A stretch of 64,000 bases of DNA from Paramoeba atlantica (taxonomy: Eukaryota > Discosea): positions 62,001-126,000 of the forward strand of contig CDRNVI010000054.1 of NCBI GenBank assembly GCA_977017575.1, written 5' to 3'. A model generated the notes under the pieces. That model did no database searches and was not told the origin of the DNA. It was given only the letters and a program-made list of their open reading frames with translations. Shown one piece after another: positions 48,694 through 58,344 of this stretch. Every line of letters starts with the position of its first letter. Within the stretch, counting starts at the first letter, position 1. The position numbers and the translations under genes are program-made.

Positions 48694-48945
48694 TGGACAC
48701 CCGTTCGCGACAGGGAGAGACAATGCATCTCTCGGTGAGTGAATGTTATAGTATTATTAGTTTGTTCAAATTGGTTTCTACGGATAGTTTCAAATTCAAT
48801 TGTAAAATAAAAGAGTGCAGAGATGTACATAGGATACCGTTAAAACAAATTATCAATATACATTATGTAGACTGAAGTTCACCTTTTCGTACAATATATT
48901 TTATAGTTTCTTTATGTTGTGCAGGGGCTCACCCGGAGGGCAATT
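48694..48945 (-). repeat. Right inverted terminal repeat of element B
   Basis: Counterpart of 44566-44817. It ends with GGGCAATT at 48945, where LINE II coding sequence (minus strand ...TTACTACAG) resumes. Confidence 0.85.
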
Positions 48946-50967
48946 CTGTAGTAAGATTAACCCAGCAAGCTTTAAGATTAGCTCTCCTACTGCAATCGGT
49001 CGGACATGTTCATCCGATTTTGGTATCGCTACGAGTCTGGCGCGACGAAGCCTAGCCATGACTTGTTTGGATAATTCACCATTGATTAAATCCATAGGCA
49101 TATGGCAGAAGCTTACACAGCATATTTCGTCGTCAAGCAGTATCCTGATGATTACATCTGTTATGCCCGTCGGCCCTGGGGATGCGCCTTTCGCGAGACG
49201 TCGTCCTGCACTACGTAGTTCGGTCGGAGTAATACAAGCTATTTGTGGTGCATCCGACGGAAAATTAAAGGTTATGGGTTTTTGGGGGTGCAACTGCTTC
49301 AACTTTTCGAAGATTACATCATCAGTGAGTGTTTTCTCTTTTATTTCTTTGTCTAGAACTTTAGTGGCCTTGGATACTGCGCCTTCCAGAACTAGCCTTG
49401 TAGCTCGTTTAATAGCTCTTGTGTCCCTCGCTTCTGTCTTGGATTGACCTGCGCTTGACGGGTGACTTGAGGGTGCGCGTGGGGGACGGCGACGCCTGCG
49501 TTTGGCTGCAGCTGCTTGAACGGCCGCGAGGGAATACTTTGTTGCAGATAGGACTCGGTTCCACACTTTGTTTCTTTCTTCGTAGCTGATGTCCTTGTAG
49601 TCACGCATCATGTCACGGAAGATGGCGACTACGCACGGTACGAACTCAGGGCTTATTGTCCTCTGTGTCGGTATCGGGTCGAGGTCAAGATCTGTTTCGG
49701 TGTGTTCGTGTACCGGAGCTGCGTGGTCTTCTTCGTGGTTTCTTCCGATATCTTCATTCAAATCTCTATCCCAAAGTACCCGAAATAGACGAACGTTGGG
49801 TTGTGGTGGAAGAAATCCCGTGAATGAAGCTCCTACATTGTGCCCTTTGATGCCTTTGTAATCGAGAGTGACTTTGCCTGATCCGCCCCTGCTTCTAACC
49901 GTTTTTACTGTTCCCGTGGATATGTTTAGGGCTGTTTGACAATCAAAGCACCACGCAACCGTGCACGTATCTCCTACTTTGGTCCGCTTGGCTGTGTTCC
50001 ATATGCTCGCGAACGCCATGGGGAAGTGCGATTCGGGGTCAATCTCTTTTCCGAGCTGAACGGTTAATGCAGAATCTGTATTTTTTCCTTCTGCTTCTTC
50101 GGGGGGGTTTTCTGTGCGAGAGTTTTCTACGCATATCGAAGGAGACATGCATTCGTGGAAAGTGGTTCCTTCGTCTATCGCTTCCCCTGTAGCAACGTTG
50201 GGGATCACGCCCGACGAAGAGCTTTGCAGGATGCCCTGCATGGCCGGGGGCATTGGCTGCATGTCAACCGGTTGTGGTGATGGAAGCCGCTTCTGTTCTG
50301 TCAAAATTTGTTCATGCACGTCTTCGTTTTGCGCCGAAGGAGAGTCGTTCCCCGCGTTGCACGTTATTTGCAGATTGTACGTTATCTGCGGAGCTGAAAA
50401 CTGTATCGGACATTGCGTTTGAAGCGGTTTTGATGGCGTCAGCTGCCACAGCGAACGATTTCTTGATGCAGATGCGCCACTTCCCCGTCTGCTGTGTCAC
50501 AGGTGACGGTGGCGGTGGTGAGCACGTTGATTCTCGCGGATCCGTTCGCTCCGAAGGCATTTCCAGAGCCCTCATTCGCGCTCTTCGGGACAGTGTGTGC
50601 ATGCTGAGTCGCGGTGGGGAGGGAGGCACAGAGGGAGGAGCCAGTCGCGGCGTAGGAGGTGGAGATGAGGGCATCGCATGGAGCGTTGGCGGTGACTGGG
50701 GTGGTGGTGGTGGTGACCTGGGTGACTGAGGTGGTGGTGGTGACTGCGGTGCAGGCGGTGGTGGAGGCGGCGGCGACTGTGGAGGAGGCGGTCTTGGCGG
50801 AGGTGACGGCGGTGCTGGCGGCCCCACGGTGAGTTTCTTCTTCCGACGCGTGGGGGGGAGCAACTGGACGACGGGAGCTACCCCCGTGTCCTTCGCTTTG
50901 GCACGCGTGAGCATGCCCATTTCAAATAAAAAGAGTAAGTAAAAAATCAACAAAAACAACAACAAGG
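48946..50967 (-). pseudogene. LINE II N-terminal half, interrupted by element B
   Basis: ATG at 50919 (MGMLTRAKAKDTGVAPVVQL), Pro-rich tract (about 50690-50850), then a frame change near 50320 joining ...ERLSFGAKRR to VHEQILTEQKRLPSPQ. The conserved small domain (CTVAWCFDCQTALN ... GFLPPQPNVRLFRVLWD) is at about 49780-49975, then FVPCVVAIFRDMMRDY, KGASPGPTGITDVIIR and ARLVAIPKSDEHVRPIAVGE. It breaks after LILKLAGLILLQ at 48946. The 5' leader ends in CCTTGTTG (50960-50967), the last eight bases of the SL. Confidence 0.8.
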
Positions 50968-50975
50968 ATTTTTGA

Positions 50976-51531
50976 GCATCAAAAATCCTTTTCAGCTCGG
51001 ATGGCACAGCGCATGGAACCGCCAGCACCTGCAGGGACGTTGGAGGAATCACATAAGACACCTGAGGACGAGGTGGTGACGGAGACCAAAAGAGCCACAG
51101 AAATCCAGACAAATCTTCTCAAAAACAAGGAGTGGGCTCCGACGATTAAAGCTTGCAGCAAGAAAGGGAGCTATGAATGGCTTATCGGGAATCGCAAAAT
51201 CATTCCTTCGCACATCTACACGCTAAACATCATGTCACGACTAAAAATAAGCCACCCACAACTGCCAAACTCGTTGCTATGCCCGGGATGCAAAAAGCTC
51301 CTAAGCTCCTCGGAAGCGCTAGCCCACATACCTGGATGCGTCAAATGTGCAGGACACAATGTAACTACGAAGCATCATGCCCTTGTTCGCTACCTTTACG
51401 AGCTATGCCTCCGAGCTGGCTTGCCGTGTGAACGTGAACCTCGTCAGTTCAGTTACTATGAGTGCTCTGCGTGCGCAGCCACGATCCACCCTGAAAACAA
51501 AACGGAACATGCCAGGACATGTGTTGGAAGT
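50976..51531 (+). pseudogene. LINE II C-terminal part, first half (split by RTE3)
   Basis: From the linker (EHQKSFSARMAQRM) through GSYEWLIGNRKIIPSHIYTL, the CPGCKKLLSSSEALAHIPGC finger and CSACAATIHPENKTEHARTC, to CVGS at 51531. The frame resumes without loss at 56111 (TLRRTGPD). It is cut at the left by the SL-derived end of the minus-strand LINE II. Confidence 0.8.
51521..51531 (+). repeat. Left target duplication of RTE3
   Basis: GTGTTGGAAGT, repeated exactly at 56100-56110 on the other side of RTE3. Confidence 0.85.
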
Positions 51532-51589
51532 TGTTGTTGTTGTTGTTTAACCCGTTTGGCCATGACTGGCTATATGTTCAGAGTACACC

Positions 51590-51645
51590 CTAGTTATTTA
51601 GTGCTCGTTCGAAACGGCACCGGGTATTACCGTACTCCGTGGGTG
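51590..51645 (-). repeat. Hairpin module at the RTE3 3' end
   Basis: Minus strand: ATACCCGGTGCC, a loop with its own CGTT/AACG stem, GAGCAC, then TAACTAGGGTG. It is a variant of the module in the SINE-like repeat and RTE2. Confidence 0.65.
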
Positions 51646-51659
51646 GTACGCTGTCAGTC

Positions 51660-52713
51660 GCGCGCAGACTTTCCTGCGCGTACCTGAACAATATTCCTTT
51701 GGTCTTTCTGGAGATGATGCGACTTTTCCAAATGAGATTCAGTCCGGTTAGTTTGCCCTGTGCACTCTGTACTCTACTGACCATTTCCGAGTCGAATTTA
51801 GCGTTGTCTTTTATTGTGGACCCCAAATATCGATAGTTCTCGACCTGCTGTAGGTTTTTCTCGCCCACACTCATGCATGATGTTCGTCGTTCGTTAGAAT
51901 TTGATGGCTGTAAAACTTGATATTTTGTTTTATTGGTATTAACTGACATACCCCAGATTTTTGATATGTCAGAAAAACACTCAATACAGTTCTTGAGCTC
52001 TTCCTCTTTGTCCGACCAGATAACGATGTCGTCTGCGTATGTTAGGAGGCCGATTGTTTCGCTTCCCTGCACCACGTCCCCTGAGTGTCTCTTACCTCTC
52101 GGTATTCTCCATTTAATATTGATGCCTGGAAATTTTGTGGCGATGAGTTTTCTCATTAAGCAGTCCATAATCGCGTTGAATATCACACAGCTCAGAGGGC
52201 ATCCCTGTTTTACTCCGCATCGCGTTGCAAAGGTATCACTCGTAATCCCCCCTTTTAAGGACACAGCTGCGGTAGTTTCGTTATATAACGCCTTCAACAA
52301 GTCTAGAAGTAAACCATCAACCTGCATTTTACCTAGCACTTCCCATATAATTGGTCGCGGAATTCTATCATACGCTTTCTGTAAATCAATGTAGACTAGA
52401 TAAAGCAAACGATTTTTTGCTCTGGCTTCTTCTGTGATTCTCCTAATTGAGAAAATAGCGTCCTCCGTCGATCTTCCTTTTCTAAAACCGTTTTGGCTGT
52501 CATGTAGCCTTCTATCGATTCGTGGCGATAGGCGGTTCAGCAGTATGTCGGACAATATTCTGCTTGCTATGTTTAAAAGTGAAATCCCTCTGTAGGAATT
52601 CGGATCTGCTTTGGGTCCCGCCGTTTTACCCTTATAGATACAAATTATGTGCACGTGCAGCCAACTCTTGGGTAGAATCGAGGTTGCCCAACATTGCTGA
52701 ATAATGTGGGTCA
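51660..52713 (-). pseudogene. RTE3 reverse transcriptase, middle part
   Basis: Minus strand: MTHIIQQCWATSILPKSWLH, YRGISLLNIASRILSDILLN, LLYLVYIDLQKAYDRIPR, GVKQGCPLSCVIFNAIM, TYADDIVIWSDKEEEL (about 51990-52035) and NYRYLGSTIKDNAKFDSEM. After RKTKGILFRYAQ the expected C-terminal 200 codons are missing and the 3' module begins. It continues upstream at 54120 beyond the inserted LINE II. Confidence 0.75.
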
Positions 52714-52722
52714 TCCATGTGA

Positions 52723-53952
52723 CTAAAAAAAATGGGGATCAACAATGTGTCCACTCTACTACTATCAAAGTGCGTAAACATCAGACACCGTTACCACATT
52801 CGGGTACATGATCCACAACAAACTCTGGATATGGCCTCTAATTTCGACGCAGAAGTAAATAAAACCCTCAAGGCTTGGCTAGGCAACCTCACGGACCGAC
52901 AGATATCTTGGCTACGTCTACCGACGCGCAAGGGTGGACTGGGAATCACCCCCATCGAACCACTACGTGAATCTTCGTACAGCGCTTCAAAATTTGCTGC
53001 TCTTGAGCATCGAAAACCCTCTTCAGCTCGGGCAACCCAAACGATGAATGCGCCAACTCCGGTTGATGGTGATTCTCGCGACCCCTACATCAATTTCGAT
53101 GAGCAAGCTAGTGAAGCAAAATACCACAACAAGGTCCGTCAAGCCTTAATAGAGGAAAAAACACTTGCGCCCATCATCAAACTAGCGTCTCACAAGGGTC
53201 AATACGCTTGGCTCACATCCAAAGCTCGTTTAGTGCCTAGTTCAGCATTCAAATTATCGATTATGCCGAGATTCGCACTACACCACCCACAAATCCCGGA
53301 CGATGTTCAATGCCCTGGGTGCAAAAGTCTCCTTACGTCATCTACCATACTAAATCATATCCCTGGGTGCGCAAAATGTGCAGGAGTAAATGTGACAACC
53401 AAACACCACGCCTTAGTTCGGTACATCTATGAGCTTTGCTTGAAGAGCGGCCTCACCTGTGAAAAAGAACCTCGGCAATTTTCTTCATTTCAGTGCTCCG
53501 GATGCCAGAATAGTGTAACCGAGGAAAATCTCACAGAACACCAGCGCAGCTGTCGCGGCAGTGTCCGCAGATCTGGGCCCGACCTTATGATCTACTGGGC
53601 AGACGGTCCGATGTATTATGACCTAACTGTAGTTCACGAGTTTTCAGCAGCTCACATAAACAAAACGCCTCAAAAAATGATGAACGAAGTCATCACGAAG
53701 AAACGCGACCGTTACGTAACTTCTGGGATGATTGCGAATGATCGTTTCATGTGTATCCCTGTCCTTTCGGGTGGAGCGCTACATAAGCATACAAAACGTC
53801 TATTAACAGCTTTAGCAGATCGTTGCCTTATTTCACGGCAACATATATTAGAAGACTTTGCCCTGTACCTCCAAGAACTGAACGGTAACATAGTTCTGTC
53901 GCAGATGCACAAATTTTTAACTCCCGACAAGGAAGAACAATACACCATATAA
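52723..53952 (+). pseudogene. LINE II thumb, zinc fingers and RLE (5'-truncated)
   Basis: Open to the natural stop: NIRHRYHIRVHDPQQTLDMA, LRLPTRKGGLGITPIEPLRE, the linker with ALEHRKPSSARA, CPGCKSLLTSSTILNHIPGC, CSGCQNSVTEENLTEHQRSC, and the nuclease RSGPDLMIYW...MYYDLTVVHEF (about 53566-53645), ending FLTPDKEEQYTI. RT catalytic motifs are absent. The 3' UTR holds the 56-bp repeat (54010-54065). Confidence 0.85.
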
Positions 53953-54009
53953 GTTCAGACAGTGGACCAAAAGAGATGATCTCCCTCTCGTTTTTAATCA
54001 GAAAGGAAA

Positions 54010-54065
54010 ACGAGTTCAAAGTGTTATTAGTAATATGTGCAGAAGGAAATATGCGCTGGTGAAAC
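54010..54065 (+). repeat. 56-bp repeat, identical at 12804-12859
   Basis: See 12804-12859. Here it lies in the 3' UTR of a LINE II, about 45 bases before its A run. Confidence 0.8.
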
Positions 54066-54119
54066 CGGACTAGGAACATGTTTATATCCACGTTTAAAAA
54101 GTTCGTCTAAAAAAAAAAA

Positions 54120-56000
54120 TCCATGTAACAACATTCTGTCCTGCATATTTTATGTGTTCTGGATAAATTCCGTCCGGCCCTGGAGCTTTTCCATCCTTGA
54201 GGTGAGAAATGCTTTGTTCGACTTCTTCTCTTGTAGGGGGTGCGTTGTTTTGATTTCGTTCTTCGCTTAATTTGATTTCTGAGATCGTGCTGTATTTTAT
54301 TTGACTCAGATCCCTACGTATGTCTGCCAAATTGACGGCGGAAGTCTCCTCTTCGAAAACGCGTTCAAAGTGTATGGCAAAGATTTTCGCCAGATCCGCA
54401 GGGTGGTTAGTGAATGTATTTTCACTATTTTGCATTGGTGGGGCGTCTCCGCTTAAGAAAGCCGTCTGTGAGGCGAATGAAGCGACTTGTCTGTACGCTT
54501 CCCTTGGGTTTTTGACTATATTCGTGCTTTCCAGATTTTGACATTTTTCAGCATAAAAGTTTCTGTTAGCAGAGTGGCATATAAGATTTGCCTTTTCCGC
54601 TTTTGTTCGTACATTGATTTTGCCTGAAGATTTTCTTCTTCCGAAGCATGATCTATTTTCGTCCTTGCGAAGGCCCTGCGTCTCTCTTCTATGGCTTTAC
54701 GAGCTATTTCCGTCATCCAACGAACGTTGCGAGCCTTTGAAACCTGTGAGCAAGCGGCCGCGCTTGCGTGAAGCATTCCCTCTCTAAGTGTCAGCCAGGT
54801 AGTGTCGGGGGACGGATCCAGTTTAACCTGTTTTAGGTGTGCGTTAAGGTGTTGTTCGTACACTTTTCTGCAAGCTTCATTTCGTAGATCTGAGATTCTG
54901 ACGGAAGGAGTTCTCGTTCTTTTTTGTGCCAGCAGGGGGTAAAATAAAGTCGTACGAACCATGCGGTGGTCGCTCCTGTATTCAACGTCTTGTACTACAT
55001 CACATCTTCGAACCATGGAGCTCAAAGGGACCAGGACGTAGTCGATTTGCTTGCGGTCCCCTTCCTTTGGACCATACCAAGTCCAAGTGTATGGCATGTT
55101 TCCCTCATTGTCACCTGAATGTGGGCGTAGTGTATTCGCGATCATCAGTTTGTGGGACGCGCAAAAATTCACAAGTCTATAGTCGTTGTCGTTGGTTTTC
55201 TCTGCTACGGCATTAGGGCCTACGGTGGGGTGCCAGTTTGCGTCGGCTTTGATTGAAGCGTTAAAGTCACCTGCAATATGTAATGTTTCCTGGGTCGGCT
55301 TGTTTCGTATCGCCATTTCTAGATCCGCGTAAAATTTGTCCTTATCCTCCTTTGTGCCTTTTTCCGTTGGGGCGTAAGCGCTGATAACGCACAAATTCCT
55401 TGAGTTACGGGCCTTGAAACTCGCCATAATTATGCGGTCCGATATTCCTTGAAAACTTAGCAAGGCTCGAGCTGCTCTCTTATTGAGCATAAGACCCGTC
55501 CCATTTTTGTACGTGCATGATTCTCTTTGGCCGCTGTATAGGAGCGTCCATCTACAGTTCGAAAACCCCACAATTTCCTTTCTACCAACGCCTGGTATGC
55601 GACACTCCTGTATGGCTAGAATGTCTACGCCGGCCTCGTCTCCAATTGTGGCGGTTTCCGAAGCTTCGATTTTCCATCTTTCCGTTGCATCGTTTGGTGA
55701 CCCTTTCCAGGTCCGAACGTTGTGCGTACCAATCGTAACAATGCCTGGATAATATGGTTTTCGTCTCGGGATTGATCTGGTTCTATGCTTCGTTAATCGG
55801 AATCTCGGTTTATTTTTGGGTAACTTGTTTTCGCATCTCACCTCGAGCTTTTTTTCCACGAAATTTGGCATTTTGTTTTCCTCTATTCCTGTGTCATTCG
55901 CCATTTCCGTGTCACCTCTGCGCGCCCCCTTCTTCGCTAACAGCTTTCCTTTGCGCCTCTTTTTCGATCCTGGCTGGGACCTGATCCCTCGCTTCGTCAT
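54120..56000 (-). pseudogene. RTE3 APE endonuclease and RT N-terminal part (frameshifted)
   Basis: ATG at 56000 (MTKRGIRSQPGSKKRRKGK). Endonuclease motifs: TIGTHNVRTW, IQECRIPGVG, ISAYAPTE, HIAGDFNASI, YTWTWYGPKEGDRKQIDYVL and RSDHRMVRTT. A frame change at about 54560 joins the first frame to EKCQNLESTNIVKNPREAYR and then ISHLKDGKAPGPDGIYPEHI (RT start). It ends at QNVVTW, where LINE II is inserted. Closely parallel to RTE1. Confidence 0.8.
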
Positions 56001-56099
56001 GGCAGAGACTAAGTAAAAGAACGACAAGGTACGCCGGGAGGGGTGAAGGGGTGCATGGGGGAAACTCAGAAAGAAAAAAAAACAACAAGGTACAACAAG
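56000..56099 (-). other. RTE3 5' leader with stacked spliced-leader remnants
   Basis: On the minus strand the element starts CCTTGTTGTACCTTGTTG (56082-56099) and a second GTACCTTGTCG lies at about 56022-56033, close before the ATG at 56000. All match the SL 3' end (TACCTTGTTG). Three tandem or dispersed remnants in one leader suggest repeated rounds of trans-splicing and retrotransposition. Confidence 0.65.
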
Positions 56100-56503
56100 G
56101 TGTTGGAAGTACTCTGCGTCGCACGGGCCCCGACCTCGCAATTCAATGGGCTTCAGGAGAGAAATACTACGACCTCACAGTAGTTCACGAACTGGCTCCC
56201 TCGAATATCAAACACAATACGACATTCCTCATGAACGAAGCGATAAAGCGCAAGCGTGTACGCTATGTTGACAGTGGCATGATAAACAAGGAATGCTTTG
56301 AATGTATCCCTGTTCTGTCCTGCGGTTCCATGCACAACGCCACTCGAAATCTCCTGTGGGCTATTGCGGACCGTTGCGGGCTAGAGAGACACAGCGTAAT
56401 GGAAACATTTACGTTACTCCACCAGGAACAGGCAGGAAGTATCCTCCACGCTCAACTCCGCCAGTTTCTAGCTCACGACCAATACACTGAGACAAGTTTT
56501 TAA
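56100..56503 (+). pseudogene. LINE II C-terminus, second half (after RTE3)
   Basis: After the duplicated GTGTTGGAAGT, the frame continues TLRRTGPDLAIQWASGEKYY (nuclease core), DLTVVHELAPSN ... LPVLSCG-type segment, ending FLAHDQYTETSF with the stop at 56501-56503. It joins 51531 in frame. Confidence 0.85.
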
Positions 56504-56689
56504 GCTTGTCATCTCAAATACTTCTTAAGAAAAGAAAGGGATATTAGTTTATTAGAATGTGAACATTTGATAGTAATCGGCGCGTATATAATATATGCGC
56601 TCCACGGGCTTTTGTTAAGACCTTTGTTTTTGTTAAGACCTTTGTTTTTGTTCTAGGAGAATTGATTGAATTACATAAAAAGAAAGGTT
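56504..56689. other. 3' flank of LINE II
   Basis: Non-coding, AT-rich. TTAAGACCTTTGTTTTTG is duplicated in tandem (about 56612-56650), as is a similar sequence at about 32446-32480. No poly(A). Confidence 0.4.
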
Positions 56690-56808
56690 TATTAGGAAAC
56701 CAAGGACCCCTAGTGGGATACATCGGCAGAGATAAAATAGTAGAAGAGAAGCTCCTCGAGAAAATGTCAAAACACGAATGCCTGTTTCGAAGGTTGCCTT
56801 GCAGAATG
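56690..56808 (+). pseudogene. LINE I RT thumb scrap
   Basis: Plus strand: VGYIGRDKIVEEKLLEKMSK, HECLFRRL, matching the GGYLGNNKAVERKLLEKLEK stretch of LINE I (about 30663-30740). Broken at both ends. Confidence 0.7.
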
Positions 56809-56985
56809 CGTATCTGGTCAACTGTGCTTTGGCCGACGTTTTTGTGATTGACGGCGTCGCTGTTCACGCCCCCTCTTTCTGCGCTATCGTCTATCCAAGC
56901 ACACAAGATATCCCAAAGGGCTTGTAGCTGTGGTGACATTCGAGAAGGGAGATCCAGCGCCGTTCGTAACCGCTGTTTCAATATT
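56809..56985 (-). other. Short segment of unknown origin
   Basis: The minus strand is open with PSRMSPQLQALWDILCAWID and EIFSRS-type codons, but there is no recognised motif. It lies between a LINE I scrap and the repeated TTTACGAGATGAAATTTA motif (about 56989). Confidence 0.3.
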
Positions 56986-58340
56986 TCTAATAGTTTACGA
57001 GATGAAATTTAGGCGAGGGCTATTTACGTTTAATAACCTGGCCCTTCGGGGCACATAAATATATGAACTTATGATATGGCCCTTCGGGGCACATGTATTA
57101 TTAGTTTCTTCTTTCTCATATTCTTCAGTTTATGACTTTCAAACATCAACATATTTAGTAGACTTTATTTCCTTTTTGTAGCTGTACACGAGTTTCGAGG
57201 CCCACCCACCAACCCCCAGCCTCGGCTGCGGGGTGTGGGTTCGGAGGCTGCGGGGTGTGGGGGGCTGAGCCCCTTCACTTCGTACTACTAGTACTTAATA
57301 TTTACGTTATAGCGCGCAAGGCCTTTTTTCATTCATTTTGGAAATATTTAGGTGAACTCATATTTCAGGGCTGAGTAATGCGAACTATTTTCAGAGTCTT
57401 ATTTCTTGATGAGTATATCTATTTTTATATCATTTTAACTTTACTTGATGCAGCTGTGAGCCCTCGCCGTGGATTTCAATCCCTAGTGGCCCCTGGGTAA
57501 TGTATGTGTTCCATGTTGTAACCTCCCGGAGGTTGAAACTGTCGTTCGTCTCTTCTGATGGTGCAGTTTCATCGTCCGATTCGGGCAATTTGCCTGGCAT
57601 CTTTGGCTCACTTGCTGATATCACGATGCGCGTATAACACACGTTGCTATTAGGCAGAGGATAGTTACCCCATGGGTAGGAAACAATGATAGGATTTTCC
57701 TCGTCTCCATTGTCCTCTACCGTACCTCGCCATGTTGTCGCTGTCTCTTTCCTACCTCCAACGGGGAACCAGGTTACTTCGACTTCTATGTCATTCTGTT
57801 GCATGGTCGCCATAACCTCATTGACTTGACTCTCTACTTCCTCTGGGAGCATAACCCTTTGTGCGGCGTATTGCTTGTTGAGCTCTTCTGGCACACTGCA
57901 TCTCTTTTTCAAGGAGGTTGGAAGAGGACATAAGGTTTTCCCAGGTGCCTGTCCGTGTCGCGGTGCAGATGGATCCGTAATGTTTGTCTCTTTTCGCCTT
58001 TTCCATTCACGCTCCTCCATCGCATCAACCTTCGAAGTGACTTTTTCAAGTGCACGCGTTAGCTTTTCCACGACTGTATTGACCTGTTCGGTGAGGAAAA
58101 CATCTGGAAGTGAGTGGCTCGAAGTGATTTGTGTCGAATTCGGTTTTGGGTAATATGTGCCGCACGTTTGTTCAGTGTCGCTATCCGTGGCATAGTCCTC
58201 TTGAGAATCATGTGCTTTCGAACGTGTTTGCACCATTTCCACTTTTATTCGTGCGAAATACAAATAAGAAAAGTCTGTCTAATTTTGCAAATAATATCAT
58301 GCCGTAGTTCACGAATAAGTCCATGTTTTCCTTAATTCCT
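56986..58340 (-). mobile_element. Short DIRS-like element F (gag only)
   Basis: Contains a gag-like gene (57430-58236). On its 3' side are a GC-rich CCCACCCACCA/TGTGGGGGG block (57205-57275) and two copies of GGCCCTTCGGGGCACAT (about 57047 and 57084), the motif found near the termini of A and C. No YR or RT. The boundaries are estimates. It may be a non-autonomous DIRS relative. Confidence 0.45.
57430..58236 (-). CDS. Gag-like protein of element F
   Basis: ATG at 58236 (MVQTRSKAHDSQED), 268 residues. A heptad-like stretch (VVEKLTRALEKVTSKVDAME) could form a coiled coil. VNEVMATMQQNDIEVEVTWF and ENPIIVSYPWGNYPLPNSNV resemble the conserved gag block of A-C (VTVEAVW ... YRFPHPEINY). There is no zinc knuckle and no downstream YR. 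The C-terminal GIEIHGEG recurs at about 43865. Confidence 0.6.
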   Translation of the reverse strand: MVQTRSKAHDSQEDYATDSDTEQTCGTYYPKPNSTQITSSHSLPDVFLTEQVNTVVEKLTRALEKVTSKVDAMEEREWKRRKETNITDPSAPRHGQAPGKTLCPLPTSLKKRCSVPEELNKQYAAQRVMLPEEVESQVNEVMATMQQNDIEVEVTWFPVGGRKETATTWRGTVEDNGDEENPIIVSYPWGNYPLPNSNVCYTRIVISASEPKMPGKLPESDDETAPSEETNDSFNLREVTTWNTYITQGPLGIEIHGEGSQLHQVKLK

Positions 58341-58344
58341 GACA

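Larger units (their letters stand above)
44566..48945 (-). mobile_element. DIRS/VIPER-like element B with 252-bp inverted terminal repeats
   Basis: Inverted repeats 44566-44817 and 48694-48945, nearly identical, with outer ends AATTGCCCTCCGGG. Compact: gag, YR and RT-RNase H on the minus strand fill the interior and all are open. The right edge interrupts a minus-strand LINE II in RT (after ILKLAGLILLQ). The left edge abuts element A, so the other half of the host LINE is not next to it. Confidence 0.85.
52723..54119 (+). mobile_element. LINE II insertion in RTE3 with 9-bp target duplication
   Basis: 5'-truncated LINE II beginning in the RT thumb (LKKMGINNVS) at 52723, with a 3' UTR of about 155 bases and an A run at 54109-54119. 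Flanking copies TCCATGTGA (52714-52722) and TCCATGTAA (54120-54128) differ at one base. Removing the element restores the RTE3 frame (QNVVTW followed by MTHIIQQCW). Confidence 0.85.
51532..56099 (-). mobile_element. RTE-like LINE, copy RTE3, with 11-bp target duplication
   Basis: Minus strand. The 5' end (56099) is an SL remnant: CCTTGTTGTACCTTGTTG followed by a T run. Then come a leader, the EN-RT gene (56000 down, broken), a deletion of the RT C-terminal part, one hairpin module (about 51590-51645) and an AAC tail (plus-strand TTGTTG..., 51531-51548). It interrupts LINE II nuclease coding with perfect 11-bp duplications. It is itself interrupted by LINE II at 52723-54119. Confidence 0.85.

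Noticed and set aside
38554-48945. LTR retrotransposons or endogenous viruses
   Set aside because: There are no direct terminal repeats, protease or DDE integrase. Terminal repeats are inverted and the integrase is a tyrosine recombinase.
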